From a virus: a DNA stretch of 59,118 nt. The notes under the pieces were generated by a model. The model ran no database searches. It was not told where the DNA came from and saw nothing but the letters and a program-made list of their open reading frames with translations. The stretch covers positions 1-59,118 of the IMG/VR virus record IMGVR_UViG_3300047494_000124; one strand, written 5' to 3'. The position numbers were made by a program, and so were the translations under genes. This document shows, one piece after another, positions 41,511-48,895 of this stretch (positions are counted from its first letter, which is position 1; every line of letters starts with the position of its first letter).

Positions 41511-43865
41511 ATGCGTAAAATCTTGAAGACATTCGCCGTCGCGGCCTTTGCGTTGTTCGCCATGGGGGCAAGCAACCCGGCCAACATCGCAGCTGTGCCG
41601 AGCATGGCCGTCCTGCAGAGCTTCACCGCTCCCGTCATGGCCCAGTATTCGACGCTCCAAGTCGTCGATTTCTATGCCAATTCCCAGACCAATGGCGGTG
41701 GCACCTTCAAGTGGTTCGGTGCGGGAAAATGCCCTGCCATCGCGTCGGATGGCGGCGTGGTAGTGGCTCCGGCCGGTCAGTCCGGCTCGGTCTCGCAGGG
41801 ATGCATGGTGCGCCAGCCCATGGGCCAGAAGGCCATGCCGCAATGGTGGGGCGCTTATGGTGATGCGATCTCCATCCTTTCGTCGACCAGCATCACGAGT
41901 GGATCAAATGTCCTGACACTTGCCACTGGCAACTTCACGGCGTCGGATGCCGATCCGACGAACAAGAAGATCATCCAAATCCCTGGCGCTGGCACGGGCG
42001 GAGACCTGCTGCGCACGACGATCTCGACCTATATCAGCCCCACCCAGGTGCAGCTGACGGACGCCGCCCAGACCACCGTAACGGCCCAAAATTATGTCGT
42101 GACCTACGGGCACAATGACACGGCCGGAATCAATGGCGGCTTGGCCTATCTGAGCTCGACCACGTCGCCCACTTATACCCAGCAGCTCCAGAAGGGTGGC
42201 TGCCTGTACTTGCCGCGCGGCAGCTATTTTTACGACGGCACGCTGAGGCTGAACTCCAACGTATGTCTGCTGGGCGAAGGCCCGCTGATGACGCAGATCG
42301 GGGTGCCGGGTAGTTCGGCGCCGACTTCATTCCCGGTCCAAGCTCTCAGCACTCCTGGCCAGAAAATCTGCTGCACGGCCATCTTCCCGGTCTCGCCGCT
42401 CACCACGGCCATGATCGATACCGCGCCGTTTTATACCGCGGCTATTCCGGGTGACAGCGGAACCGCCCAAGGTGGTGGCACGAATGCCGGCGGCTTCTGC
42501 GGTAACGCGCCCTACATCACCCTGCAGGCCAGCGCCTCGTCAACCAACAATTTTTACTCCGGCAACACGATTACGATCACGGGCGGAACGGGCGCCAATC
42601 AGACGCGCACTGGTGGCTGCTATGACGGAACGCTCAAGCGCTTGGTGGTGTCGTGGCCCTATGTCGTCGTCCCCGACAACACCAGCGTCTATTCAATGCC
42701 GGCAAAAAACATCGGCGACCGCTACACCAGCCTTATCGGCCTGACTGAACTGAATTGCGTCCCGGCCCAGGCCCCGCAGCTCAACTATGTCGTCGGCCTG
42801 AAGGTCGATGGTATAAACCTGGTTTCCAATTCCTCGTCGGTTGCCCGAGATTATGAAGGTTACCGCTTCCTCTGCGCCGCGCATGCGCCGATCAAGAACA
42901 TAGGAGCCTTTGGGTTCCAGATCGGTTGTGAATTCAGCGCCGTCGCCTACCTGTCGATCGACAACACCTATTGCGTCGGCACGATGGTGGATAGCGCCTT
43001 CATGGCCACCGACCAGCTTGCGGTCAGCAACAGCGGAAATTTCGGTGGCGTGTTCGACACTATCACCAGTACGAACAAACCATGGTTCATGGAAATGCAA
43101 GGGGCTGACGGCTTCGATCCGCACAGCAATTTTAACACGGCCGTTTATTCCTTTTTCGATGATAACTCGACTTTTAACACCATTAACGGCGAGGAATTTA
43201 CGCGGTCGTTTTTCTTCAGCTCTCCAAATGCCACAGTCATCAATGGCCTCCACATGGAGAACTGGACGGCGAGCTGCCCCTTCTATGTCCAGGGCGGCAA
43301 CATGGCGATCCGCGGCATCACGCTTTCCGAAAATACCGCCAACCAAGCGTTCTGCGGCGTAAACCCAATTCTGACCTTGGACAACATTCTCAACATTGGC
43401 GGCAGCAACGGCAGCCCTTCAATCTTGGGACCGATCAGCTGTCAGTACGGCGGCTCTATTCGCATCTACCAATCCCCACCGTTCTCCGGGGATGTTCCAC
43501 CAGACGGCAACTCCTGCATCTATTGGGATAATTACGGCCGCCCCTTCAGCCAGGCCCTGTCGACGCCGTATTCGATGAACGGCTACCAGCATATGGTCCT
43601 GAAGTATTTTGCTGGTGCCGCCACCGTGAACTTGCCCCCGACTGCGTGCGGAACATCATGCATTCCAGTAATTCACAATGGATGGTGTGCAGTCATCGGA
43701 AACGCGACCGGGGATGCCGTGACTATCACGGTGGCGACACCAGATGCAGTCCCGATCGTGGGAAGCACCTCGATCACCGGTGGATATGGAAGTCAGGCCT
43801 ACGTCTTCGAGGGGTCCAATTTCCAGGCCATCGGTGCATGTCCTCCCCAGGCAAATTCGCCATAG
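41511..43865 (+). CDS. Tail spike with N-terminal signal peptide
   Basis: The largest tail gene, 784 residues. The N-terminus ('MRKILKTFAVAAFALFAMGA') is a signal peptide. 'VDFYANSQTNGGGTFKWFG' and 'QWWGAYGD' mark the start of a tail-spike body; the repeated Asn/Gly/Thr-rich strands and 'AVAYLSIDNTYCVG' suggest a right-handed beta-helix, the fold of phage polysaccharide depolymerases. Catalytic residues cannot be assigned. It is probably the host-receptor-binding or capsule-degrading protein. Confidence 0.82.
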   Translation: MRKILKTFAVAAFALFAMGASNPANIAAVPSMAVLQSFTAPVMAQYSTLQVVDFYANSQTNGGGTFKWFGAGKCPAIASDGGVVVAPAGQSGSVSQGCMVRQPMGQKAMPQWWGAYGDAISILSSTSITSGSNVLTLATGNFTASDADPTNKKIIQIPGAGTGGDLLRTTISTYISPTQVQLTDAAQTTVTAQNYVVTYGHNDTAGINGGLAYLSSTTSPTYTQQLQKGGCLYLPRGSYFYDGTLRLNSNVCLLGEGPLMTQIGVPGSSAPTSFPVQALSTPGQKICCTAIFPVSPLTTAMIDTAPFYTAAIPGDSGTAQGGGTNAGGFCGNAPYITLQASASSTNNFYSGNTITITGGTGANQTRTGGCYDGTLKRLVVSWPYVVVPDNTSVYSMPAKNIGDRYTSLIGLTELNCVPAQAPQLNYVVGLKVDGINLVSNSSSVARDYEGYRFLCAAHAPIKNIGAFGFQIGCEFSAVAYLSIDNTYCVGTMVDSAFMATDQLAVSNSGNFGGVFDTITSTNKPWFMEMQGADGFDPHSNFNTAVYSFFDDNSTFNTINGEEFTRSFFFSSPNATVINGLHMENWTASCPFYVQGGNMAIRGITLSENTANQAFCGVNPILTLDNILNIGGSNGSPSILGPISCQYGGSIRIYQSPPFSGDVPPDGNSCIYWDNYGRPFSQALSTPYSMNGYQHMVLKYFAGAATVNLPPTACGTSCIPVIHNGWCAVIGNATGDAVTITVATPDAVPIVGSTSITGGYGSQAYVFEGSNFQAIGACPPQANSP

Positions 43866-43867
43866 CT

Positions 43868-44311
43868 ATGCAACTCAGCTCGCACTTCACGCTCGACGAA
43901 CTGATGTTCTCGCAAGAGGCGGTCCGGCACGGCATCGACAACACGCCGCCGGTCGAAATCGTCGAGGCACTGAAAAGAACCTGTCAGCAGGCGGAGGCTG
44001 TGCGCGCGCTTTTGGGTTCTTCCATGCTGGTGTCAAGCGGGTTTCGCTGCCGGTCACTTAACAGCCTGATCGGTGGCGCTCCAAACAGCGCACACCAGTT
44101 CGGCTGGGCGATGGACTTCATCTCGCCGGCATTCGGCAAGCCGATCGACATCTGTCTGAAAGTCGCCGACGCCAAGATCAAACTGGACCAGTGCATCCAG
44201 GAAGGAACTTGGGTCCACCTTTCCTTCGCTCCGACCTATCGCATGCAGTTTCTGACGGCTAAATTCGGGCCAAATGGTGCAACATATTCGGATGGCCTGG
44301 GGGCGGTATGA
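43868..44311 (+). CDS. Endolysin, Peptidase M15 family
   Basis: A 147-residue zinc peptidase that cuts peptide cross-links in peptidoglycan. Ligands are H76 and D83 ('SAHQFGWAMDF') and H117 ('WVHLSF'), the same spacing as in the giant virion protein; 'VSSGFRCRSLN' and 'HFTLDELMFSQEA' are typical M15A segments. No signal peptide is seen, so it needs a holin. The start 'MQLSSHFT' matches the family; an in-frame ATG ten codons upstream lies in the spike gene. Confidence 0.9.
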   Translation: MQLSSHFTLDELMFSQEAVRHGIDNTPPVEIVEALKRTCQQAEAVRALLGSSMLVSSGFRCRSLNSLIGGAPNSAHQFGWAMDFISPAFGKPIDICLKVADAKIKLDQCIQEGTWVHLSFAPTYRMQFLTAKFGPNGATYSDGLGAV

Positions 44312-44655
44312 GCGTGCAGCAGAACAATCCCGATTACGTTACCACCATCGGGATGGGCGTCCTGGCCTTCGTCGGTGCCGTCTCTAAGGGGAACCAGTGG
44401 CGCGACGGCAAGACGGGAAAGATCAGTCTTTCCCTGCTCTTCACCGGTGTTTCCACCGCCCTGCTGCTGACCGCCATCGTGCGGGCCATAGGTATCCACT
44501 ATGGGATGGAGGTTTGGGCCCAAATCGCCCTCGCAGGCGTTTTCGGATATATCGGCCCAGACCCGATCATCAGCGTAATTTCGAGCCTGGTCCTGAAATG
44601 GCTCGGCTTAGGAGATCAATCCAATGGCGGACGTGACGATGGCCCAAAGCAATAG
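44308..44655 (+). CDS. Holin (three membrane spans)
   Basis: A 115-residue protein with hydrophobic segments at about 11-28 ('TTIGMGVLAFVGAVSK'), 42-62 ('LSLLFTGVSTALLLTAIV') and 70-98 ('AQIALAGVFGYIGP'), and a hydrophilic C-tail ending 'GGRDDGPKQ'. It resembles LydA-type phage holins and lets the endolysin reach the cell wall. It overlaps the endolysin gene by four bases (ATGA) and the next gene by 32. Confidence 0.85.
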   Translation: MSVQQNNPDYVTTIGMGVLAFVGAVSKGNQWRDGKTGKISLSLLFTGVSTALLLTAIVRAIGIHYGMEVWAQIALAGVFGYIGPDPIISVISSLVLKWLGLGDQSNGGRDDGPKQ

Positions 44656-45025
44656 CGCGCCCGCTTTGGGCGGCGGCCCCTTCAAGGACTGGTTCACCCA
44701 CGAGCGCCGGTACTGGCTCGGCTTGGTCGCGGCGGCTGCCCTGGTCGGATTCGGTATCGGCAACGGCCATACGACCCAGGGGGCGGTCGAGAATATCTCC
44801 ACCCAGCTAGGCCAGAGGGGTGCGCAACTGCATCAGCTTGAGGCCCATGACATTCCCAAGCTAAAGGCCCAGGTCGGCTGCGAGCATGTGCGGGCCCAGA
44901 CTGCGATAGCGGTTGCCAGGGACGGCCGCGACGCGCCCGACCTGTCCGATGTTCCAACCTGTCCGCCGATTGCTGCCGTCAAGGACTTGGGCAAGCTGGC
45001 GCCGTCCGCTTCCGCACCGAAATAA
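44624..45025 (+). CDS. Probable inner-membrane spanin (Rz-like)
   Basis: A 133-residue protein: short cytoplasmic part, one membrane span ('WLGLVAAAALVGFGIGNG'), then a periplasmic helical segment ('LGQRGAQLHQLEAHDIPKLKAQV') with two Cys in the tail. This is i-spanin topology, and overlap with the holin gene fits. No Rz1 is nested in it; the lipoprotein encoded at 45674 may be the outer-membrane partner. Confidence 0.6.
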   Translation: MADVTMAQSNSAPALGGGPFKDWFTHERRYWLGLVAAAALVGFGIGNGHTTQGAVENISTQLGQRGAQLHQLEAHDIPKLKAQVGCEHVRAQTAIAVARDGRDAPDLSDVPTCPPIAAVKDLGKLAPSASAPK

Positions 45026-45092
45026 TTCTGCGCATTCTCGCCACATTGCTGCCGCGCCAGCGTTTCCTCTCGTGCACTTCACGGGGGTTTCC

Positions 45093-45179
45093 ATGGCTGC
45101 CAACTTTGTGCCGATCGCGCTGACCTTGGGCATCATCCTTCGCGCTATTGGAGACGCCCTTTACGTCCTTGGGTTCTGA
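45093..45179 (+). CDS. Tiny membrane peptide in the lysis cassette (28 aa)
   Basis: The peptide 'MAANFVPIALTLGIILRAIG...' is one hydrophobic span with an Arg in it. A G-rich stretch (ACGGGGGT) sits before the ATG. Its place among lysis genes suggests a small holin or antiholin-like peptide. Evidence is position and composition only. Confidence 0.45.
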   Translation: MAANFVPIALTLGIILRAIGDALYVLGF

Positions 45180-45215
45180 GGCCATATTGCGGTCCGAACC
45201 GCTGCCGGGGCTGCC

Positions 45216-45677
45216 GTGCTCGACCTCACCCAATTTCTGACCACATACGCCTATCCGCTGCTGGCCCTGATTCTTGGAGGCTGCGCGATCTTCCTGACCG
45301 GCTGGCTGGTCTCGAAGGGAAATCCCTGGCTGCAAGCCCACGCCAAATTTCTCAATGCCCAGTCGATGGAGAAAATCCAAGCGCTCGAGCAGAAGGCAAT
45401 CGATGCCGGTGTGCAGTTCCTCATGCAGCTGGTTGAGAGCCAGGGCGCCAAGGTGCGCATATCGGTCTCCAATCCAGCCGTAAGGCAGGCGGGGCAGATA
45501 GCCCTGGACCATGCAGGTGGTGCGCTGTCCACGGCAGGGGCGTCGCCCGATAGCGTGGCAACAAAGATTTTGGCCCAACTTCCCACCTATGCCATCACCA
45601 CCGACACAACTGGCGCGGTTGCACATGTCATTCCAGTCGATTCGGCACCCCTTCCCTCCATCGGAGATGCAAAATGA
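45216..45677 (+). CDS. LLH-type holin-like protein
   Basis: A 153-residue protein. One N-terminal membrane span ('YAYPLLALILGGCAIFLTGWL') leads to an amphipathic helical region ('IQALEQKAIDAGVQFLMQLV') and a C-terminal part resembling the cytoplasmic or periplasmic domain of phage holins of the LLH family. With the three-span holin upstream, it may be a second holin or a regulator. GTG start with the closest stop five codons upstream; end overlaps the lipoprotein gene. Confidence 0.65.
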   Translation: MLDLTQFLTTYAYPLLALILGGCAIFLTGWLVSKGNPWLQAHAKFLNAQSMEKIQALEQKAIDAGVQFLMQLVESQGAKVRISVSNPAVRQAGQIALDHAGGALSTAGASPDSVATKILAQLPTYAITTDTTGAVAHVIPVDSAPLPSIGDAK

Positions 45678-46051
45678 AAATGCTCAAGGTTCTTGCCTTC
45701 GGTGCCGTCGTGGCCCTTGGCGGGTGCACCAGCTTCGGGTCCTTCGTTTCTGACCTGGCAATCTCCGCCACCAGTGCAACGCCGACTCAGGCAAAGACCG
45801 TCGGTGAGGCCGCAACGCTGGCGACCGCTGCCGAGAAGGCGCTGGACCTTTATGTCACTACCGGCTCGCCGAGCACCGGCGTTTTGAACGAGCTGAATAT
45901 CCTGGTTCCTGCTGTCCACAATGCACTGGTGAAGGTCGAGGCGGCCAACAAGGCTGGAAATAGCGCGCTGACCGCGGCCGCGCTTGCGACCTTCAACGAG
46001 GCGCTGGCCGCATACGAAAGTTATGCAACCCAAAACGGAGTCGTCCATTGA
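45674..46051 (+). CDS. Small lipoprotein, possible outer-membrane spanin
   Basis: A 125-residue protein with a type II signal peptide: 'KMLKVLAFGAVVALGGC' with lipobox Cys at residue 18. The mature part is Ala/Thr-rich helix. O-spanins are lipoproteins, usually shorter and Pro-rich, so the role in lysis is an inference from position behind the holin genes. The ATG overlaps the preceding stop (ATGA). Confidence 0.72.
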   Translation: MKMLKVLAFGAVVALGGCTSFGSFVSDLAISATSATPTQAKTVGEAATLATAAEKALDLYVTTGSPSTGVLNELNILVPAVHNALVKVEAANKAGNSALTAAALATFNEALAAYESYATQNGVVH

Positions 46052-46362
46052 GCGATCAAGCCCAGCCAGCCGCCGAAACGACCCTCGACCAGGTAGCTGA
46101 TGTTTTCGACCAGGCGCTTCCCGTCGCTGCAGCAATCGCCACCGCCCTGGCTCCAGAGGCTGCCGCCGCCATCGCGATCGGCCTGAAGATCGGACAGGGT
46201 GTCGCTGCCGGCGTGCCGGAAGCCGAGGCGCTATGGGCCCAGTTTCAGAGCGGCACGCCGCCCACTCAGGATCAGTTGGATGCGTATGCGGCCAGCGAGC
46301 AGACCGCCTATGACCAGCTCATGGCCGACATCAAGGCCAAGCTCGCGGCGCCGGCAGTCTAA
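46048..46362 (+). CDS. Small Ala-rich hypothetical protein ending the late operon
   Basis: A 104-residue protein with a hydrophobic Ala/Ile middle ('AAAIATALAPEAAAAIAIGL') that might be a weak membrane helix, and a helical C-terminus. It starts at a TTG overlapping the lipoprotein stop. Its end overlaps the end of the convergent HNH gene by four bases, so no terminator lies between the two operons. Confidence 0.65.
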   Translation: MSDQAQPAAETTLDQVADVFDQALPVAAAIATALAPEAAAAIAIGLKIGQGVAAGVPEAEALWAQFQSGTPPTQDQLDAYAASEQTAYDQLMADIKAKLAAPAV

Positions 46363-47006
46363 TCGTCGTTGATGTCGCGGACGCGAGTCCTGTGGCCCTT
46401 GCTGCCGAAAGGCCGTGGGGGCCATTTCTTTTTCGGGCGCTCCTTGCGGCCTTCGCCAGCCTGGGCGTCCATCTTGGCCTTCTCGGCCTCTTCCGCTCGG
46501 CTTTTCACGACATGGCAGGCGCCGCACAATGTCTGCATGTTCGCGAGCTTGAAGTATTCGATGCGCTGAAGCGGCGCCATGTGGCGCACCTTCCACAGCG
46601 GGACGCGGTGGTCGTTGTGCCAGCAGCTCACCCGCCGCAGGAACACGAACTCGCAATATATGACTCCGGTGGGGAATGGCGTGGTGGGCGGCGAGTCGTA
46701 CCAGCTGCGGCCATCGTCGCTGATCCAGGCCTTCGCGCCGGCCAGGAGCCGGAACTGTCCGCTGCAATCCTCGCCGCATTTGGCACAGACCCCGTGGTCG
46801 CGCGCCTCCAGCATGAAGCGCGCATAGCTGGGATCGATGATGGTCTTGAATTCGTCCTCGCAGGCCGAATGCCAAACCTGGCGGCCTTCCTCGTCGACCG
46901 GTTTGCCGCACCAGCGGCACTTCCCCTTTTGACGGGGAAGGTGCAGGGAAAGGACGGCGTCGACTGGAGGCTTGCGGATTTCGACTAGCGGTCTTGGTCC
47001 AGCCAT
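46359..47006 (-). CDS. HNH endonuclease with two zinc-finger Cys pairs
   Basis: A 215-residue protein. Cys pairs at 30/33 ('CRWC') and 74/77 ('CAKC') flank an insertion; the HNH core is 'CWHNDHRVPLWKV' (D132-H133), 'LANMQTLCGACH' (N156, C161, C164, H165). The C-terminus is Lys/Arg-rich. Being the last gene of the recombination operon it may nick or cut DNA in recombination or packaging, or be a former homing nuclease now domesticated. Confidence 0.85.
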   Translation of the reverse strand: MAGPRPLVEIRKPPVDAVLSLHLPRQKGKCRWCGKPVDEEGRQVWHSACEDEFKTIIDPSYARFMLEARDHGVCAKCGEDCSGQFRLLAGAKAWISDDGRSWYDSPPTTPFPTGVIYCEFVFLRRVSCWHNDHRVPLWKVRHMAPLQRIEYFKLANMQTLCGACHVVKSRAEEAEKAKMDAQAGEGRKERPKKKWPPRPFGSKGHRTRVRDINDD

Positions 47007-47350
47007 TCGGCCACCCGCCAGTTCGAGCCGTCACTGCGGACCCTGGCCTTGCGCATGCCGCCGCCAATCGCGATCGCCTTTACCAGCATGGGCAGGCAGT
47101 CCGTCACGATTCGCTCTGCACCCTCGCGGCCTTCAGGATTAGGTAGCGCGCCCACCGTACCGGCGCTTTCCATCATCTGCAGCATGTCGTCATCCTGCAG
47201 GGCGGCTGGGATCAGCTTGTCGAGTTCTTTTTCAAGACCTTTGCTGCGCGTTAGGGCACCTTGGTCACGGGTTCGAAAATAAGCTCTCTGAGCCTCACGG
47301 ACGTCACGAGCCTTTTCAACGGCAAGCTTCAATCGCTCGAACTGGCTCAT
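46985..47350 (-). CDS. Hypothetical helical protein in the recombination operon
   Basis: A 121-residue protein, mainly helical ('LKLAVEKARDVREAQRAYF'), with a Gly-rich turn near the end ('AIAIGGGMRKARV'). It overlaps the sigma-4-like gene before it (ATGA) and the HNH gene after it. No domain recognised. Confidence 0.75.
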   Translation of the reverse strand: MSQFERLKLAVEKARDVREAQRAYFRTRDQGALTRSKGLEKELDKLIPAALQDDDMLQMMESAGTVGALPNPEGREGAERIVTDCLPMLVKAIAIGGGMRKARVRSDGSNWRVAEWLDQDR

Positions 47351-47574
47351 GCCTTGTCCCCTCTCGCCGCCACCAGCGCCACCCTGGCCCGGTTCAATCG
47401 GCTCTTCACGGTGCCGATCGCCACGCCCAGCTGGACCGCGCGGGTTTCATACGGTCCCGTCATGGCCAGCGCGTCCTGGTAGTCCTTCGGCAGCTTGGCG
47501 ATCAGCGGCGCGTCGGCGTCCGTGATCTTGAGGGCGCGCAGCTTTGGCGTGCCCAGTTTCATCCCGGCCCGCAT
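47347..47574 (-). CDS. Sigma region 4-like helix-turn-helix miniprotein
   Basis: A protein of only 75 residues. The segment 'LPKDYQDALAMTG' followed by 'TRAVQLGVAIGTVKSRLNRARVAL' is the helix-turn-helix of sigma-70 region 4 (GTVKSRLxRAR is the recognition helix signature of ECF sigma factors). Regions 1 to 3 are absent, so it cannot be a sigma factor alone; it may bind the RNA-polymerase beta flap or a -35 element. The loop before the helix is a few residues shorter than in ECF proteins. It sits between recT and the HNH gene. Confidence 0.75.
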   Translation of the reverse strand: MRAGMKLGTPKLRALKITDADAPLIAKLPKDYQDALAMTGPYETRAVQLGVAIGTVKSRLNRARVALVAARGDKA

Positions 47575-48884
47575 CAGCGCTTCCCCTTCTTTCCGCGGCG
47601 CTGCTGCTCGACGAGCACCATGGTCGTGAACCGGCCGCGCAGCATGTCGAGCTCATCCGGCGTCAGGCCCTCGAAGCTGTCGATCACGCCCCGGCCGCGC
47701 TTCTTCAGGTCGTCAAGGTCCTTCTCGTCCATGATCCCGGCCTCGGCGGTGTCCAGCCAGTTGCTGGCGCCCATGTAGGCTTCGCTGGGCGGCTGCTCAT
47801 CATCTTCCGGCTGGGCTTCCGCCACCGGCTCACGGACCGGCTCAGGCTGCTGCTGGGGCTCTTCCTGGGCAGCCTGGGCCGGTTCTGACTGGCGCTTGAC
47901 CTCTTCGCCCACCGGCGGCGGCTCCGGGCGCCCGTCCGGGCCCTGCGCAGCCTGCTGGGCCGGCTCCTGCCTCTTCTCGATCGCCACACCTTCGATGGCC
48001 GCCTTGGGCTCTGGCTGGCGGGCGAAATCGCTCTCCCTGGGCCGCGGCGGGATCATCTGGCCTTCGACCACTGGATTCTTGGCCAAGTCATCCGAAAGAT
48101 CGAAGTTGTCATCATCACTGGTGACCACCGCCAGCAGCTTTTCGCTGACCGGGACGCTCTTCATGCCGCGCCGCACGACCGTCTTTCGATAGCCTTCCTC
48201 CGGAAAGTCCTTCCACATGAGGCTGTCCGGGGCCTTGGATTTCGAACGGGCCTTCTCGATCTGCCCATAATCCATCACCTCGCGGTGTAAGATCGTGCCA
48301 TCCTCACGCTTATAGATCGCATAGGCGCCGATCTTGTCCCCGCGCGGCTGACCGAGCTTTGCCGGCGTGTGTTCGATCCTAGGGGTGTCGCCCTGCGCCC
48401 ATAGAAATGCGTCGTTCAAATAGACGACCTGGGCGTCGATCAATATTCCGTCCAGCTCCTTGGCGCGCTTACGAATCCCGTGCGCCATCGGTAGCCATTG
48501 AGCGACGTCCTGATAGGTGTCGCGCCCATCTAGGCCCTTCACCTTCGTGTTGTAGACGTTGATGAAGCCTTCGCGCCCATCCGGCATAAGGCCATCCTGG
48601 GCGGCCTTTGTGATGGCGGACACGAGAGACCTGGCCGTGGCGCGCAGCAGGGACGGGTTTTGCTTGATGGCCGCCATCGCAACTGCGTGGAACCTGTCCC
48701 GCGGAATGTGCGTTGGCAGCATGGCCCCGATTTCGTCAGCCCTGGCCTTCAGTTCGGTCTCGAATTGGTCCCAAACCTCCCGCGGGCTAGTGGCCGGCAG
48801 CTGCGCCGCCGGAGCCTGCTGTGGCGCCTGCTGCTGGGTCTGGTCCTTCGGCTTCTCAGCCGTCTTTGCTTTCGTCGTGGCCAT
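47574..48884 (-). CDS. recT: RecT single-strand annealing recombinase
   Basis: A protein of 436 residues. Residues ~30-290 match RecT: 'LMPDGREGFINVYNTKV', 'VAQWLPMAHGIRKRA', 'GAYAIYKREDGTILH', 'KDFPEEGYRKTVVRRG'. RecT coats single strands and anneals them during recombination-dependent replication. A C-terminal extension of ~150 residues, Pro/Gln/Glu-rich with a final basic helix, is not part of the standard RecT and may recruit partners. The upstream genes are a FEN-type exonuclease and a coiled-coil protein. Confidence 0.93.
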   Translation of the reverse strand: MATTKAKTAEKPKDQTQQQAPQQAPAAQLPATSPREVWDQFETELKARADEIGAMLPTHIPRDRFHAVAMAAIKQNPSLLRATARSLVSAITKAAQDGLMPDGREGFINVYNTKVKGLDGRDTYQDVAQWLPMAHGIRKRAKELDGILIDAQVVYLNDAFLWAQGDTPRIEHTPAKLGQPRGDKIGAYAIYKREDGTILHREVMDYGQIEKARSKSKAPDSLMWKDFPEEGYRKTVVRRGMKSVPVSEKLLAVVTSDDDNFDLSDDLAKNPVVEGQMIPPRPRESDFARQPEPKAAIEGVAIEKRQEPAQQAAQGPDGRPEPPPVGEEVKRQSEPAQAAQEEPQQQPEPVREPVAEAQPEDDEQPPSEAYMGASNWLDTAEAGIMDEKDLDDLKKRGRGVIDSFEGLTPDELDMLRGRFTTMVLVEQQRRGKKGKR

Positions 48885-48895
48885 TGGGCTCTCCT

